Under the pieces are notes generated by a model. It searched no databases. It was given only the letters and a program-made list of their open reading frames with translations, and was not told where the DNA came from. The position numbers and the translations under genes were made by a program. This document shows positions 27,373 through 37,069 of a stretch of DNA of 64,000 nt, one piece after another; position 1 is the stretch's first letter; the number at the start of each line of letters is the position of its first letter. The DNA comes from an uncultured Flavobacteriales bacterium (GTDB taxonomy: Bacteria; Bacteroidota; Bacteroidia; Flavobacteriales; Crocinitomicaceae), in assembly GCA_946479285.1 (NCBI GenBank), contig CAMLFH010000012.1, positions 1 to 64,000 on the forward strand. The letters are read 5' to 3'.

Positions 27373-28133
27373 AGAAATACGTTTTTATTACCGGAGCAAC
27401 AGCCGGTTTTGGAGAAGCAACGGCGAAGATATTTGCCGATAATGGCTGGAATTTGGTTTTGACCGGTCGAAGAATGGAGCGTTTGGAATCCTTGAAAGTG
27501 GAACTGAAGCCGAAAGGAATTGAGATCGTCCTGCTGAATTTTGATGTTCGAGATGAAAGTGCAGTAAATCAAGCGGTTGAAACCCTGCCGGAAGAAGTGA
27601 AGAACAATTTAGCGATTTTGATCAATAATGCCGGTTTGGCTGTTGGCCGCAGTTCAATAGATTCAGGTGTGACGGATGATTGGGACCGCATGATCGATAC
27701 CAATGTAAAAGGATTGCTTTACGTGACGCGTGCTATTTCTCCGATTCTGAAAAAGAATGGCGGCGGACATATCGTTAATATTGCAAGCATTGCCGGCAAA
27801 GAAGTGTATGCAGGAGGAAATGTTTACTGTGCTACCAAACATGCCGTGGATGCATTGTCCCGCGCAATTCGAATTGATTTGGTACATGATAACATCAAAG
27901 TAACCAATATTGCTCCGGGTGCTGCAGAAACCGAGTTTTCATTGGTGCGTTTTAAAGGCGACGAACAAACCGCTAAGAATGTCTACGAAGGATACGATCC
28001 GTTAATGGCAGAAGATATTGCAGATGCAGTTTATTATGTGTGTTCCAGACCGAAGCACGTCTGTATCAACGACCTGGTAATTATGCCGAGTGCCCAGGCA
28101 AGTTCAACCATTTTTCATAAAACTCATTCCTGA
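27369..28133 (+). CDS. SDR-family NADP-dependent oxidoreductase (YdfG-like)
   Basis: 254 residues. Classical SDR features: TGATAGFG at 8-15, NNAG at 86-89, S140, Y153-x3-K157 (YCATK), and R34-R35 just after the second strand, indicating NADP(H) preference. The closest type is YdfG/3-hydroxy acid dehydrogenase, which acts on small hydroxy acids such as serine or 3-hydroxypropionate. The ATG at 27369 overlaps the upstream stop; its own TGA at 28131-28133 shares the last base with the ATG of the amidohydrolase. Confidence 0.93.
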   Translation: MKKYVFITGATAGFGEATAKIFADNGWNLVLTGRRMERLESLKVELKPKGIEIVLLNFDVRDESAVNQAVETLPEEVKNNLAILINNAGLAVGRSSIDSGVTDDWDRMIDTNVKGLLYVTRAISPILKKNGGGHIVNIASIAGKEVYAGGNVYCATKHAVDALSRAIRIDLVHDNIKVTNIAPGAAETEFSLVRFKGDEQTAKNVYEGYDPLMAEDIADAVYYVCSRPKHVCINDLVIMPSAQASSTIFHKTHS

Positions 28134-29767
28134 TGCGTTATTTCATTTTTTCTTTGATTTTGTTGGTTGGTGCATCCTGCATGAAAGGCCAATCTGTTGA
28201 TTTAGTGATCCACAATGCGAAAATCCACACGATGGACGATAAAAACTCCGTGGTACAGGCAATTGCAATCCGGGATGGAAAGGTGGTGGAAGTAGGGCCG
28301 GACCGCCAGATCATGAACAAGTACAGTGCAGACGAATTTATCGATGCGGAAGGGAAAGATATTTTTCCGGGCCTTGCAGATGCGCATGGACATATGATGA
28401 GCCTGGCTCGTCAAAGGTTGTCGGCAAACCTGGTTGGATCAGCTTCCATGGAAGAGTTGGTGGTTCGTGTGGAAAAATACGATCAGAAAAAAGAACGATC
28501 GGTTGTTGTTGGCGGTGGCTGGGACCAAAGTTTGTGGAATGCAGAAACGTCCCAATTACCTACAAATGAAGAACTAAATGAGAAATTCCCGAAGAAACCG
28601 GTTGTTCTATACCGCATTGACGGACATGCTATTTTGGTAAACAATGCCGCATTGAAGAAATTCGGGATCAACGAATCTACCAAAATTGCCGGTGGTGCGA
28701 TTTTAAAAAACGAAGACGGAAGTCTGACAGGTCTTTTATTGGATAATGCCATTTCATTGATCAGCAATAAACTACCCGATTTTTCAGATCGGGAGTTGTC
28801 GGCTGCTTTGCTTGAAATTCAACAGGAGTTATATGGCTATGGAATTACGGATGTGCACGAAGCAGGTTTGACACCTCATGATTTTAAATTGATCCGCCGT
28901 TTGGTGAAAGAAAATAAGCTCACCATAGGGATTTACGGAATGCTTTACCCGGAAAAAGAAAATGCAGACTTTGCAAAAAAACAGGGAATTCTGAAGGATA
29001 AAAATCTCTTGGTTCGTTCTTTCAAAGTAATGGGTGATGGAGCTTTGGGATCGAGAGGAGCGCTTTTGAAACAGCCTTATTCGGATGATTTACACAATCA
29101 TGGTTTACTGACCACTTCTGTTGCAGACCTGAAACGCTATTCCTCTTTGGCTGAGTTGACCGGGTATCAATTGAATATTCACGCAATCGGGGATTCTACC
29201 AATCGGTTGGTATTGGAGTTGATCCGGGCATATTCACAAAAGAATCCGGATCACCGCTGGAGATTGGAGCACGCGCAGGTCATTGATCCGAAAGATTTTG
29301 AGCTTTTGGCAAGTTCGGGAGCTTTTCCTTCCGTTCAGCCCACTCATGCTGTGAGTGATCAGCGCTGGGCAGAATCCCGTTTAGGAAAGGGGCGTTTGAG
29401 AGGAGCGTATGCTTACAATACCGTCTTGCAAAAAGCGGGAATGTTGGCAATCGGAACTGATTTTCCGGTAGAAAGTACGAATCCGTTTCTGACAATTCAT
29501 GCAGCAGTGAACCGGAAGAATGCGGATGGAGATCCGATAGCCGGATTTTTAATGGAAGAAGCACTTTCGGAAGAGGCTTGCTTACGCGGAATGACTATTT
29601 GGGCTGCATTTGCCAGTTTCCAGGAAGAAACGAAAGGAAGTTTGGAGAAAGGGAAAGATGCTACGTTGGTTATTTTAGAAAGTCCTTTTTCTTCGAAAGG
29701 CACATATAGTCCAAACTACTCAAACAGAACATTTATCAAGGGTAAACAGGTGTTTTCTATGGAATAA
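28133..29767 (+). CDS. Amidohydrolase family lipoprotein (YtcJ-like)
   Basis: 544 residues. A lipoprotein signal (VGASC, C16) is followed by a TIM-barrel amidohydrolase of the YtcJ type: metal-binding H85-G-H87 in ADAHGH, then GGWDQSLWN, FKVMGDGALGSRGA, NIHAIGD, LEHAQV and the catalytic Asp in AIGTDFPVES. Such enzymes hydrolyse amides or ring C-N bonds of small molecules; substrate unknown. Lipid anchoring places it in the periplasm, which is somewhat unusual for the family but seen in Bacteroidetes. Third gene of the overlapping run starting at 25924. Confidence 0.9.
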   Translation: MRYFIFSLILLVGASCMKGQSVDLVIHNAKIHTMDDKNSVVQAIAIRDGKVVEVGPDRQIMNKYSADEFIDAEGKDIFPGLADAHGHMMSLARQRLSANLVGSASMEELVVRVEKYDQKKERSVVVGGGWDQSLWNAETSQLPTNEELNEKFPKKPVVLYRIDGHAILVNNAALKKFGINESTKIAGGAILKNEDGSLTGLLLDNAISLISNKLPDFSDRELSAALLEIQQELYGYGITDVHEAGLTPHDFKLIRRLVKENKLTIGIYGMLYPEKENADFAKKQGILKDKNLLVRSFKVMGDGALGSRGALLKQPYSDDLHNHGLLTTSVADLKRYSSLAELTGYQLNIHAIGDSTNRLVLELIRAYSQKNPDHRWRLEHAQVIDPKDFELLASSGAFPSVQPTHAVSDQRWAESRLGKGRLRGAYAYNTVLQKAGMLAIGTDFPVESTNPFLTIHAAVNRKNADGDPIAGFLMEEALSEEACLRGMTIWAAFASFQEETKGSLEKGKDATLVILESPFSSKGTYSPNYSNRTFIKGKQVFSME

Positions 29768-30009
29768 AAAAGGGCTCGCCGGCAAACGAACCCTACAAAC
29801 CAAAAAACCAAAAACGATCAAACACAAGTCAGTAATTCTTTGTAACTTTCCAACTAGTTGCTTGAATTGCACTTGATCGAAGTTAGAAACTATATTCCCA
29901 CAGTGTAAAAATAAGAACTAGTTTCTTAACAGCGAGCTGTGAAAAAACAAACACTGGTTTTGAATGAACATTTTTGCGCTATTGCTTAATTTTTAATACA
30001 TATATTGCC

Positions 30010-31803
30010 ATGGCTATTACAACTGATATGAATGAAGTAAGACGACTGTTTGACGTGCCTGCTTATCAATTGAATAACTTTCCAAACGCAGCCATGTTTG
30101 TTACCAAAACTGAGGGTGCGTGGATACCTATGACGACCGAGGAATTTGTAACACTTACAAATCAAATTTCCAAAGGACTTGTGGCGCTTGGAGTTTCAGT
30201 TGGTGAACGTGTGGCATTGGTTTCACCAAACCGGGTGGAATGGAATATCCTCGATATTGCAATCCAGCAGGTGGGAGCCATTGTAGTTCCTGTTTATCCG
30301 AATATTTCGGAGCATGACTATGTATATATCTTTAATGACGCCGGAATTCGGCACGCTTTTGTTGGCGGTGAAGAATTGGCGCATAAAATCCAGGGAGTAT
30401 CTTCCCAGATTTCTTCATTGGAAAAGATCTTTACGTTTGATCAACTTGCAGAATTTACCAACTACAAGGAACTGATCGCAATGGGTAAGGATATTTCTCA
30501 GAACAAGATCACAGAATTGAAGGCAAATGTGCGAAATGAAGATCTGGCAACCATCATTTATACATCGGGTACGACAGGAAATCCAAAAGGAGTGATGTTG
30601 TCACACAACAACCTGCTCTCCAATGTACTTGCATGTAAGGTCAGTATTCCTGCAGATGAGCATTCACGGGTACTTACATTTCTTCCTGTGTGTCACGTTT
30701 ACGAACGGATGCTTCATTATTTGTATATGTATTGCGGCTCGGCTATTTATTTTGCGGAATCGATGGATACAATCGGTGAAAACCTGAAAGAGGTAAAACC
30801 GCAGGTGTTTACGGCTGTTCCTCGTTTATTGGAAAAGGTTTTCGATAAGATCATGCTGACAGGCGAATCTTTGACCGGATTTAAACGAAAAATATTCTTT
30901 TGGTCCCTTTCTGTGGCCGAACAATACCATACCGGGAAATTAGGCTTCTGGTATAAAATAAAACTAGGAATTGCCCGGAAACTGGTTTTCTCCAAATGGA
31001 AAGACGCTTTGGGTGGAGAAGTAAGAGCAGTTGCTTCCGGTTCTGCAGCATTACAGCCTCGTTTGGCACAGATTTTCCTGGCAGCAGGAATTCCGGTGTT
31101 GGAAGGTTACGGATTGACGGAAACCTCACCGGTAATTTCGGTAAACTGCCTGAAAAAAGGCATTAAGATCGGAACGGTAGGACCGCTGATTGAAGGAGTG
31201 AAAGTGAAAATTGCCGAAGACGGAGAAATTTTGGTGAAAGGCCCGAATGTGATGATGGGATACTTTAATTTACCGGAAAAAACAGCAGAGGAAATTGATG
31301 GGCAGGGCTGGTTCCATACCGGAGATATCGGTACGTTTGAAGATGGGATATTCCTGAAGATCACCGATCGTAAGAAAGAGATTTTCAAAACATCCGGCGG
31401 GAAGTACATTATTCCACAGGCCATGGAGAATACCTTCAAAGAATCGCGTTTTATTGAACAGATCATAGTTCTTGGTGAAGGGCAGAAATTCCCTTCAGCA
31501 TTAATTGTTCCTGCATTTCCATTTGTGAAAGAATGGGCAAGTCGTAAGAATCTTCAAATCGGTTCTACGAATGAAGAAATTGCCAAAAATCCGGATGTGA
31601 TTGCACGTGTTCAACAAGAAGTGGACCGCATCAACGGAGCTTACGGAAGCTGGGAAAAGATCAAGAAGTTTGCATTGCTTCCTGTTGAATTAGGAATTGC
31701 AACAGGCGAGTTGACTCCAACCCTGAAGTTAAAACGAAAAGTAATTCTTGAAAAATATAAAGAAATCGTAGATGGATTCTATAAGGATGAACATCACGAG
31801 TGA
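30010..31803 (+). CDS. Long-chain acyl-CoA synthetase (AMP-binding)
   Basis: 597 residues from the ATG at 30010 (a longer reading from 29974 is less likely). The AMP-binding motif is YTSGTTGNPKG (184-194); EGYGLTETSPVIS and GWFHTGDIG followed by LKITDRKKEIFKTSGGKY are the FadD/FACS blocks. It activates fatty acids with ATP and CoA, probably at the inner membrane. No membrane segment is obvious. The gene stands alone between a stop region without clear hairpin and a strong bidirectional palindrome. Confidence 0.95.
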   Translation: MAITTDMNEVRRLFDVPAYQLNNFPNAAMFVTKTEGAWIPMTTEEFVTLTNQISKGLVALGVSVGERVALVSPNRVEWNILDIAIQQVGAIVVPVYPNISEHDYVYIFNDAGIRHAFVGGEELAHKIQGVSSQISSLEKIFTFDQLAEFTNYKELIAMGKDISQNKITELKANVRNEDLATIIYTSGTTGNPKGVMLSHNNLLSNVLACKVSIPADEHSRVLTFLPVCHVYERMLHYLYMYCGSAIYFAESMDTIGENLKEVKPQVFTAVPRLLEKVFDKIMLTGESLTGFKRKIFFWSLSVAEQYHTGKLGFWYKIKLGIARKLVFSKWKDALGGEVRAVASGSAALQPRLAQIFLAAGIPVLEGYGLTETSPVISVNCLKKGIKIGTVGPLIEGVKVKIAEDGEILVKGPNVMMGYFNLPEKTAEEIDGQGWFHTGDIGTFEDGIFLKITDRKKEIFKTSGGKYIIPQAMENTFKESRFIEQIIVLGEGQKFPSALIVPAFPFVKEWASRKNLQIGSTNEEIAKNPDVIARVQQEVDRINGAYGSWEKIKKFALLPVELGIATGELTPTLKLKRKVILEKYKEIVDGFYKDEHHE

Positions 31804-31805
31804 TA

Positions 31806-31845
31806 AAAACAGTAGGGGCGCGATTAATCGCGCCCCTACTGTTTT
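31806..31845. terminator. 40-nt perfect palindrome, dispersed family member A
   Basis: AAAACAGTAGGGGCGCGATT is followed by its exact reverse complement. It starts 3 bases after the acyl-CoA synthetase stop and 11 before the end of the convergent sigma gene, so it can end transcription from both sides. Related palindromes are at 41983, 46018 and 48303. Confidence 0.9.
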
Positions 31846-31855
31846 ATAGAATAAT

Positions 31856-32458
31856 TTAGATCGCGTCTTTTGTCTGCTCCATCATTTGGGCCAGGAAATC
31901 GCGGGCGCGGAACAATTGTGCTTTTACGGTTCCCAATGGAAGGTTTAATTCCTCTGCAATTTCCTCGTAGCTCAATTCTTCAAAATATCTTTTCTCGATC
32001 AATTCCCGGTAGCGCGGTTTTAATTTGCTCACCAATTGACGCATGTGCTTCACCTTTTGGTTGTGGATGATGTGCTCTTCCGGATCGCGGGTATCTGATC
32101 TGGCATCAATTCCAACTGCTTCACCGTCTTCATTGGTATAGCCGGTATCCATGGAAGTCAGTTTGATCCGTTTCTTGCGTATAAAGTCAATACAGTTGTT
32201 GGAAGCGATTTTAAAAAGCCAGGTAGAAAATGCAAAGCTTGGAGAATATTGGTCCAGTCTGCTGAATGCTTTTCCAAATGCTTCGATGGTAAGATCATCC
32301 GCATCGTCTGAATTGCGGACCATTTTCATCATCATGAAATAAATAGATTCACGGTATCGGTCCATTAATTGCGCATAAGCCGCCTGGTGGCCGTTTCTGG
32401 CCTGGTCAACTAATCCCAGGTCTATACGTGCTTTGTCCGATAGATGATCTACTTCCAT
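31856..32458 (-). CDS. RNA polymerase sigma factor (sigma-70 family, ECF-like)
   Basis: 200 residues. Region 2 is seen as YRESIYFMMMKMVRNSDDADDLTIEAFGKAFSRLDQYSP and FSTWLFKIASNNCIDFIRKKR; region 4 as ELIEKRYFEELSYEEIAEELNLPLGTVKAQLFRARDFL (helix-turn-helix). Binds core polymerase and directs it to a set of promoters. It overlaps the end of the glycosyltransferase gene by 10 bases and may be co-transcribed with it. No anti-sigma gene is next to it. Confidence 0.93.
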   Translation of the reverse strand: MEVDHLSDKARIDLGLVDQARNGHQAAYAQLMDRYRESIYFMMMKMVRNSDDADDLTIEAFGKAFSRLDQYSPSFAFSTWLFKIASNNCIDFIRKKRIKLTSMDTGYTNEDGEAVGIDARSDTRDPEEHIIHNQKVKHMRQLVSKLKPRYRELIEKRYFEELSYEEIAEELNLPLGTVKAQLFRARDFLAQMMEQTKDAI

Positions 32459-33585
32459 TTTGAAGAGTTTTTTTGCAATGCTGAATAATAAAAAAACGGA
32501 AGTATCAAAACATATACCAAGTCAGTAATCGGCAGTAAGGCAATGAATCCGGGTGATTTTAACTTCTTAAAGCAAAGTCCCAAAAGCCACCATTTTATCA
32601 CTGTTACAAAACCAAATCCCGCAAGGGCATGTATCCACCATCCACTTTGTAGCATCAAAAGAACAAAAGATATCAGCATCAAAATCAGGCTGCTCGGATA
32701 TATTCCTAACAGTGCTTTTTTGAAAACCTTGTAACGCGGAGATGTAGTGTAGTGTCTGGACTTTTGAAGCACGAAAGATTCCCAGTCTTCTTTGGCCTCG
32801 CTGTATTGAAAGCTGTCAGGATCTAATTGAATGGTATAATTGCCTTTTTTAGCAGCTTCCTGGATAAACAAATCGTCATCACCCGACATCAGGGAATAAT
32901 GTGATTTAAATCCGCTGGTAGAATTAAAAACCTGCTTGGTATATGCCAGATTTCGTCCAACTCCCATGTATGGGATTTTATTTAGGGCCAGGGAAAAGTA
33001 ATTCACAGCAATCATGGTCGTATCGAAGCGGATGATCTTATTCAAAAAACCGTTCTTCTTCGTATAAGGCCCATAACCCAAAACAATTTGCTTTTTTTCG
33101 TTGAATTGTTCTGCCATCTTACGCAGCCAAAGACTACCTGCCGGAGTACAATCCGCATCAGTCAGGATCAAGTGTTCATAACGGGCTTTCTTGATTCCTA
33201 GTGTTAAAGGAAACTTCTTGCTGGGTTTCAAATGTTTGCTCCGCTCCACTTCCATAACCACCAGGTTCGGATATTGACGGCTTAAAGCATCCAATAAGTA
33301 CTTTGAATCATCCATGGATTGATTGTTGATCACAACCACTTCAAAAGGCGCGGGATAATCCTGTTCCAGTATTTTGGGTAAGTTCTCGTATAAATTGTCT
33401 GATTCATTGCGCGCAGCAATCACAACAGATACCGACGGAAGGTTGCTTTGAGGAGTTTTGTTTTTCCAAAATGCCAATCTGCCAAAGAAAACAATGGAAT
33501 AAATGAATTGTACAGCCAATAATCCGGCAAAAATCCAAAAGATATAAAATACGCCTGTTTCCTGTAATTCCGGGATAATTTTCAT
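32449..33585 (-). CDS. Membrane-anchored family 2 glycosyltransferase
   Basis: 378 residues. An N-terminal membrane segment (about 12-35) precedes a GT-A domain: VSVVIAARNES (52-62), FEVVVINNQSMDD, and the metal-binding D143-A-D145 in LTDADCTP. Two or three hydrophobic segments near the C-terminus (SLILMLISFVLLML) anchor it. It probably transfers a sugar from a nucleotide or lipid carrier at the inner membrane. Start at the ATG at 33585, divergent from tgt. Confidence 0.9.
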   Translation of the reverse strand: MKIIPELQETGVFYIFWIFAGLLAVQFIYSIVFFGRLAFWKNKTPQSNLPSVSVVIAARNESDNLYENLPKILEQDYPAPFEVVVINNQSMDDSKYLLDALSRQYPNLVVMEVERSKHLKPSKKFPLTLGIKKARYEHLILTDADCTPAGSLWLRKMAEQFNEKKQIVLGYGPYTKKNGFLNKIIRFDTTMIAVNYFSLALNKIPYMGVGRNLAYTKQVFNSTSGFKSHYSLMSGDDDLFIQEAAKKGNYTIQLDPDSFQYSEAKEDWESFVLQKSRHYTTSPRYKVFKKALLGIYPSSLILMLISFVLLMLQSGWWIHALAGFGFVTVIKWWLLGLCFKKLKSPGFIALLPITDLVYVLILPFFYYSALQKNSSKWK

Positions 33586-33634
33586 TAATGTGTCTTCTTC
33601 GGGTACAAAGATGGGGCTCTTTCCGAAATCCCCT

Positions 33635-33642
33635 TATCTTTG
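33635..33642 (+). promoter_or_regulatory. Possible -7 box of tgt
   Basis: TATCTTTG, 24 bases before the ATG at 33667; no TTG at the expected distance. Confidence 0.45.
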
Positions 33643-33666
33643 CAGCGTTTATTTTTCAACACAATT

Positions 33667-34797
33667 ATGCACTTTGAACTGAAGCATACCGACCCACAGT
33701 CGAAAGCAAGAGCCGGACTTGTCCATACGGATCACGGAACCATTGAAACTCCGATCTTTATGCCCGTTGGAACACAAGGAACAGTAAAAGGTGTTCATCA
33801 GCAGGAATTGCGCGATGATGTGGAAGCTCAGATTATTTTGGGAAATACCTTTCATTTGTACCTGCGTCCGGGTTTGGATGTTATTGAAGGGGCCGGAGGA
33901 CTGCATCAGTTTATTGGTTGGGAAAGACCAATTTTAACGGACAGCGGTGGTTACCAGGTTTATTCACTGGCCACAAGCCGCAAGATTACGGAAGAAGGTG
34001 TTCGCTTTCAATCACATCACGACGGAAGTTATCACTTTTTCTCTCCGGAAAGAGCAATCGATATTCAACGTGTAATTGGTGCGGATATTATCATGGCTTT
34101 TGACGAGTGTACACCTTATCCGTGTGATTACAATTACGCGAAGCGTTCTATGCACATGACTCACCGCTGGTTGAAGCGCTGTATCACGCAAATGGATGCT
34201 ACCGAACCAAAATATGGATATTCCCAGGCTTTATTCCCGATCGTTCAGGGAAGTGTTTACCCGGATTTGAGAAAAGAATCTGCAGAATTTATTGCAGAAC
34301 AAGGCGCTGTTGGAAATGCAATCGGTGGATTATCTGTTGGTGAACCGGATGAAGACTTGTACAGCATGACGGACCTGGTTTGTTCCATTCTTCCGGCCGA
34401 CAAACCGCGTTATTTGATGGGAGTAGGAACACCGGTTAATTTATTGGAATCCATTGCTATGGGAGTCGATATGTTTGATTGCGTGATGCCTTCCCGAAAC
34501 GCACGGCATGGAATGTTGTTTACTTCCGAAGGAACGATCAATATTAAAAACCAGAAGTGGAAGATGGATTTTTCTCCTGTGGATATTAATGGCACAGCTT
34601 ATGTAGACCAGGTTTACACGAAAGCTTATTTACACCATTTGATTAAAGCAAAGGAAAATTTGGCAATTCAAATTGCGACAATTCACAATTTAGCCTTTTA
34701 TTTGGCGTTGGTAAAAGAAGCCCGCAGAAGAATTCTCGACGGGACTTTCAGGACCTGGAAAGATGAACAAGTAAAAAAACTGGGAAGAAGGATTTAA
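33667..34797 (+). CDS. tgt: tRNA-guanine(34) transglycosylase without zinc-binding cysteines
   Basis: 376 residues. DSGGYQ (D92-), FDECTPY (about 145-151) and FDCVMPSR with the nucleophile D271 identify bacterial Tgt, which exchanges guanine 34 for preQ1 in GUN anticodons. In the C-terminal zinc region the usual CxCxxC is replaced: by spacing, positions 309, 311 and 314 are G, A and D, while the histidine ligand H340 (TIHN) remains. The start at ATG 33667 is used; the frame opens 9 codons earlier with a poor N-terminus. lptF starts directly after the stop, and a DUF481 gene overlaps that, so this is an operon. Confidence 0.95.
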   Translation: MHFELKHTDPQSKARAGLVHTDHGTIETPIFMPVGTQGTVKGVHQQELRDDVEAQIILGNTFHLYLRPGLDVIEGAGGLHQFIGWERPILTDSGGYQVYSLATSRKITEEGVRFQSHHDGSYHFFSPERAIDIQRVIGADIIMAFDECTPYPCDYNYAKRSMHMTHRWLKRCITQMDATEPKYGYSQALFPIVQGSVYPDLRKESAEFIAEQGAVGNAIGGLSVGEPDEDLYSMTDLVCSILPADKPRYLMGVGTPVNLLESIAMGVDMFDCVMPSRNARHGMLFTSEGTINIKNQKWKMDFSPVDINGTAYVDQVYTKAYLHHLIKAKENLAIQIATIHNLAFYLALVKEARRRILDGTFRTWKDEQVKKLGRRI

Positions 34798-35910
34798 ATG
34801 CTCAAAATTCTCGATCGATATATCATTCGAAAGTTTCTTTCAACATTCTTTTTTATGTTGGGAGTTATTATGCTTTTGGCCATGGTATTCGATATTGCTT
34901 CCCGCTTGTCAGAATTTATAGATAACCAGGCGCCGTTTAAGTCAATCATTTTGGATTATTACGTCAACTTCCTATTGTACTACGGAAACACCTTCTCTTC
35001 CATGATCGTTTTCATTTCGGTAATTTGGTTCACCGCGAAAATGGCACAGGACACCGAAATTATTCCCATACTGAACAGCGGAAGGCCTTTTACCCGAATG
35101 GTCCGGCCGTACATGATTGCAGCAACTATTCTGATGTTGTTGTCTTTGGTACTGAATCACTTTGTGCTGCCGAGAGCCAATCGTGTTCGTTTGGATTTTG
35201 AAGAATCGTTTTACCGGGATCGCCTGCTGGTTGAAAATTATCATGCTGAATTTCCGGGAAATGAACTGATTCATTATGCGAGCTATAATTCCGATGAGAA
35301 CATTGTCAATGATTTTGTTATTGAGAAATACGACAATCACAACCGATTAATCCATTTTCTAAAAGCAAGAACAGCCACAGTTGCTCCGGATTCTTCGAAT
35401 TGGCATTTGGTGGATGTTTTCGAAAGAGTGATTACTTATAATGATACGCTTCCTTTTAAAGACCAAACGGTCAATCAAAAAATAAAACTCCTGGAAAAGC
35501 ATAAAAAAGACACCGTTATGCCTTATCGCATTGAAGATATGGCTGTTCGCGACAATATTGCCGAAGCGATGACTTTTACCGAATTGCGAACCTTTATCAA
35601 AAAGGAGAAGGAAAAAGGAAATTCCAGTACGCCTGCTTTTGAGATTGAATTGTACCAGCGCACGAGTTATCCTTTTGCAACCTATATCCTGACTTTAATT
35701 GGTGTGAGTGTTTCGAGCAGGAAAAAACGCGGTGGTATCGGTGTGAACATTGCTATTGGTTTGTTGTTTGTATTCATTTATATTTTTGCGATGAAAGTGA
35801 CAACGGTAGCAGCCACAACAGTTGGTTTTCCTCCAATAGCAGCCGTTTGGCTCCCGAATTTTATTTTTGGCATTTTGGCCATTTTCATGTATCGTGTTGC
35901 GCCTAAATAA
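34798..35910 (+). CDS. LptF/LptG family permease (YjgP/YjgQ)
   Basis: 370 residues. MLKILDRYIIRKFLSTFFFML is the typical N-terminus; three membrane segments precede a periplasmic beta-jellyroll (about 120-260), then three more. The pattern FxxAxxxxGxxxFxF-like SYPFATYILTLIGVSVSSRKKRGGIG near the C-terminus is family specific. It would form part of the LptB2FG transporter that extracts lipopolysaccharide from the inner membrane. Only one of the two permeases is in this window, so F and G cannot be told apart. Starts one base after tgt. Confidence 0.92.
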   Translation: MLKILDRYIIRKFLSTFFFMLGVIMLLAMVFDIASRLSEFIDNQAPFKSIILDYYVNFLLYYGNTFSSMIVFISVIWFTAKMAQDTEIIPILNSGRPFTRMVRPYMIAATILMLLSLVLNHFVLPRANRVRLDFEESFYRDRLLVENYHAEFPGNELIHYASYNSDENIVNDFVIEKYDNHNRLIHFLKARTATVAPDSSNWHLVDVFERVITYNDTLPFKDQTVNQKIKLLEKHKKDTVMPYRIEDMAVRDNIAEAMTFTELRTFIKKEKEKGNSSTPAFEIELYQRTSYPFATYILTLIGVSVSSRKKRGGIGVNIAIGLLFVFIYIFAMKVTTVAATTVGFPPIAAVWLPNFIFGILAIFMYRVAPK

Positions 35911-36671
35911 TGAAGTTTGTTGTCTTATCTTGCTTTTTGATTTGGAGCTCTCTTGGTTTAGTTGCTCAAATCGTCAATATTGAAAACAGGCGTATTTACG
36001 AAGATACTTCCGGTTGGAGCGGTGCGCTTGATGCCGGATTTGCAGTCACTCAAAACTCGCCGGATATTTTGTATTCCGGAAATCTAAGACCAAGAGTTCA
36101 GTACAAAACACACAAGAATCACTACTTATTGATCACGGACCTCAATTATACTGCTTCCAATAAAACCACGTATGCGAATTCAGGAATGGCCCATTTCCGT
36201 TACGCGCGAAGAATCAATAATAGCCGCTGGAAATGGGAAGCATATACGCAGATCCAATACAATCAACTGTTGAATCAACGGGTCAGGTATTTAGTAGGAA
36301 CTGGTCCGCGATGGAAGTTCATCGATACCAACAATGTGCGTTTTTTTGTAGGAACATCCACCTTTTGGGAATATGAAGAATTAACAGAAGATGGAGTTAT
36401 CAATGATAATTTCCGCTCAAGTACTTATTTGAGTTGGTTTATCCGCACAAAAACCGGTTTTAGCTTCTCGGCAACTACTTATTATCAGCCAAGATGGGAT
36501 AAATTCAACGATTTTCGCTTCTCCGGACAGTATTCAATCAACCAGGCAATCACTAAAAGATTGGACATGCGGATTGAATTTAACATCTATTATGACAGTA
36601 AACCACCTTTGAATATTAGGAAAACTGTTTTTAGTTCATCGGCCGGAATTCACTTACGCTTAGGGGAATAG
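35910..36671 (+). CDS. DUF481 outer-membrane beta-barrel protein
   Basis: 253 residues with a signal peptide (1-19, LVA-Q). Repeated amphipathic strands (YLLITDLNYTASNKTTYANSG, RYARRINNSRWKWEAYTQIQYNQ, GFSFSATTYYQPRWD) and a C-terminus AGIHLRLGE match DUF481. The role of the family is unclear, but position after tgt and lptF in one overlapping run suggests outer-membrane biogenesis. The ATG shares its A with the TAA of lptF (base 35910). Confidence 0.88.
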   Translation: MKFVVLSCFLIWSSLGLVAQIVNIENRRIYEDTSGWSGALDAGFAVTQNSPDILYSGNLRPRVQYKTHKNHYLLITDLNYTASNKTTYANSGMAHFRYARRINNSRWKWEAYTQIQYNQLLNQRVRYLVGTGPRWKFIDTNNVRFFVGTSTFWEYEELTEDGVINDNFRSSTYLSWFIRTKTGFSFSATTYYQPRWDKFNDFRFSGQYSINQAITKRLDMRIEFNIYYDSKPPLNIRKTVFSSSAGIHLRLGE

Positions 36672-36798
36672 CGAAGCTTTTACTTTCTCACGTTTCTGGT
36701 TTTCTAAATTTTTCGATTCGTTTTTTAACAAAAGTTGATTTTTTGGTTTTTTAATTCGAGCTATCTTCATTTGGAATTAGAAACTAAAAACAATTAAG

Positions 36799-37014
36799 AT
36801 GAAGAAGTTGGTTTTTGGAGTTTCAGCAATGGCATTGCTGAGCTTAGCATCGTGTAAGAAGGATTATGATTGTGAGTGTACTTACCAGGATACAGGAAGT
36901 ACAACAGTAACTGAGCACAAAACGGTTAAAAACTCATCATTAGATGACGCGAAAAAAACCTGTGATGGTTATGAGTCCAACGGGACAATCACAAAAACGT
37001 GTACACTATTGTAA
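36799..37014 (+). CDS. Small cysteine-containing lipoprotein, copy 1
   Basis: 71 residues. Lipobox LASC with C19 in MKKLVFGVSAMALLSLASCKK, then DYDCECTYQDTGSTTVTEHKT and DAKKTCDGYESNG...TKTCTLL. Four cysteines after the lipid cysteine could form two disulphides. Paralogous to the next gene, which shares the exact arrangement. No known family recognised. Confidence 0.75.
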   Translation: MKKLVFGVSAMALLSLASCKKDYDCECTYQDTGSTTVTEHKTVKNSSLDDAKKTCDGYESNGTITKTCTLL

Positions 37015-37069
37015 TAGCTGGTTATTATATAGTAGAAGAGTGTTAAATAAAATCTAAAAACAAATAGTT

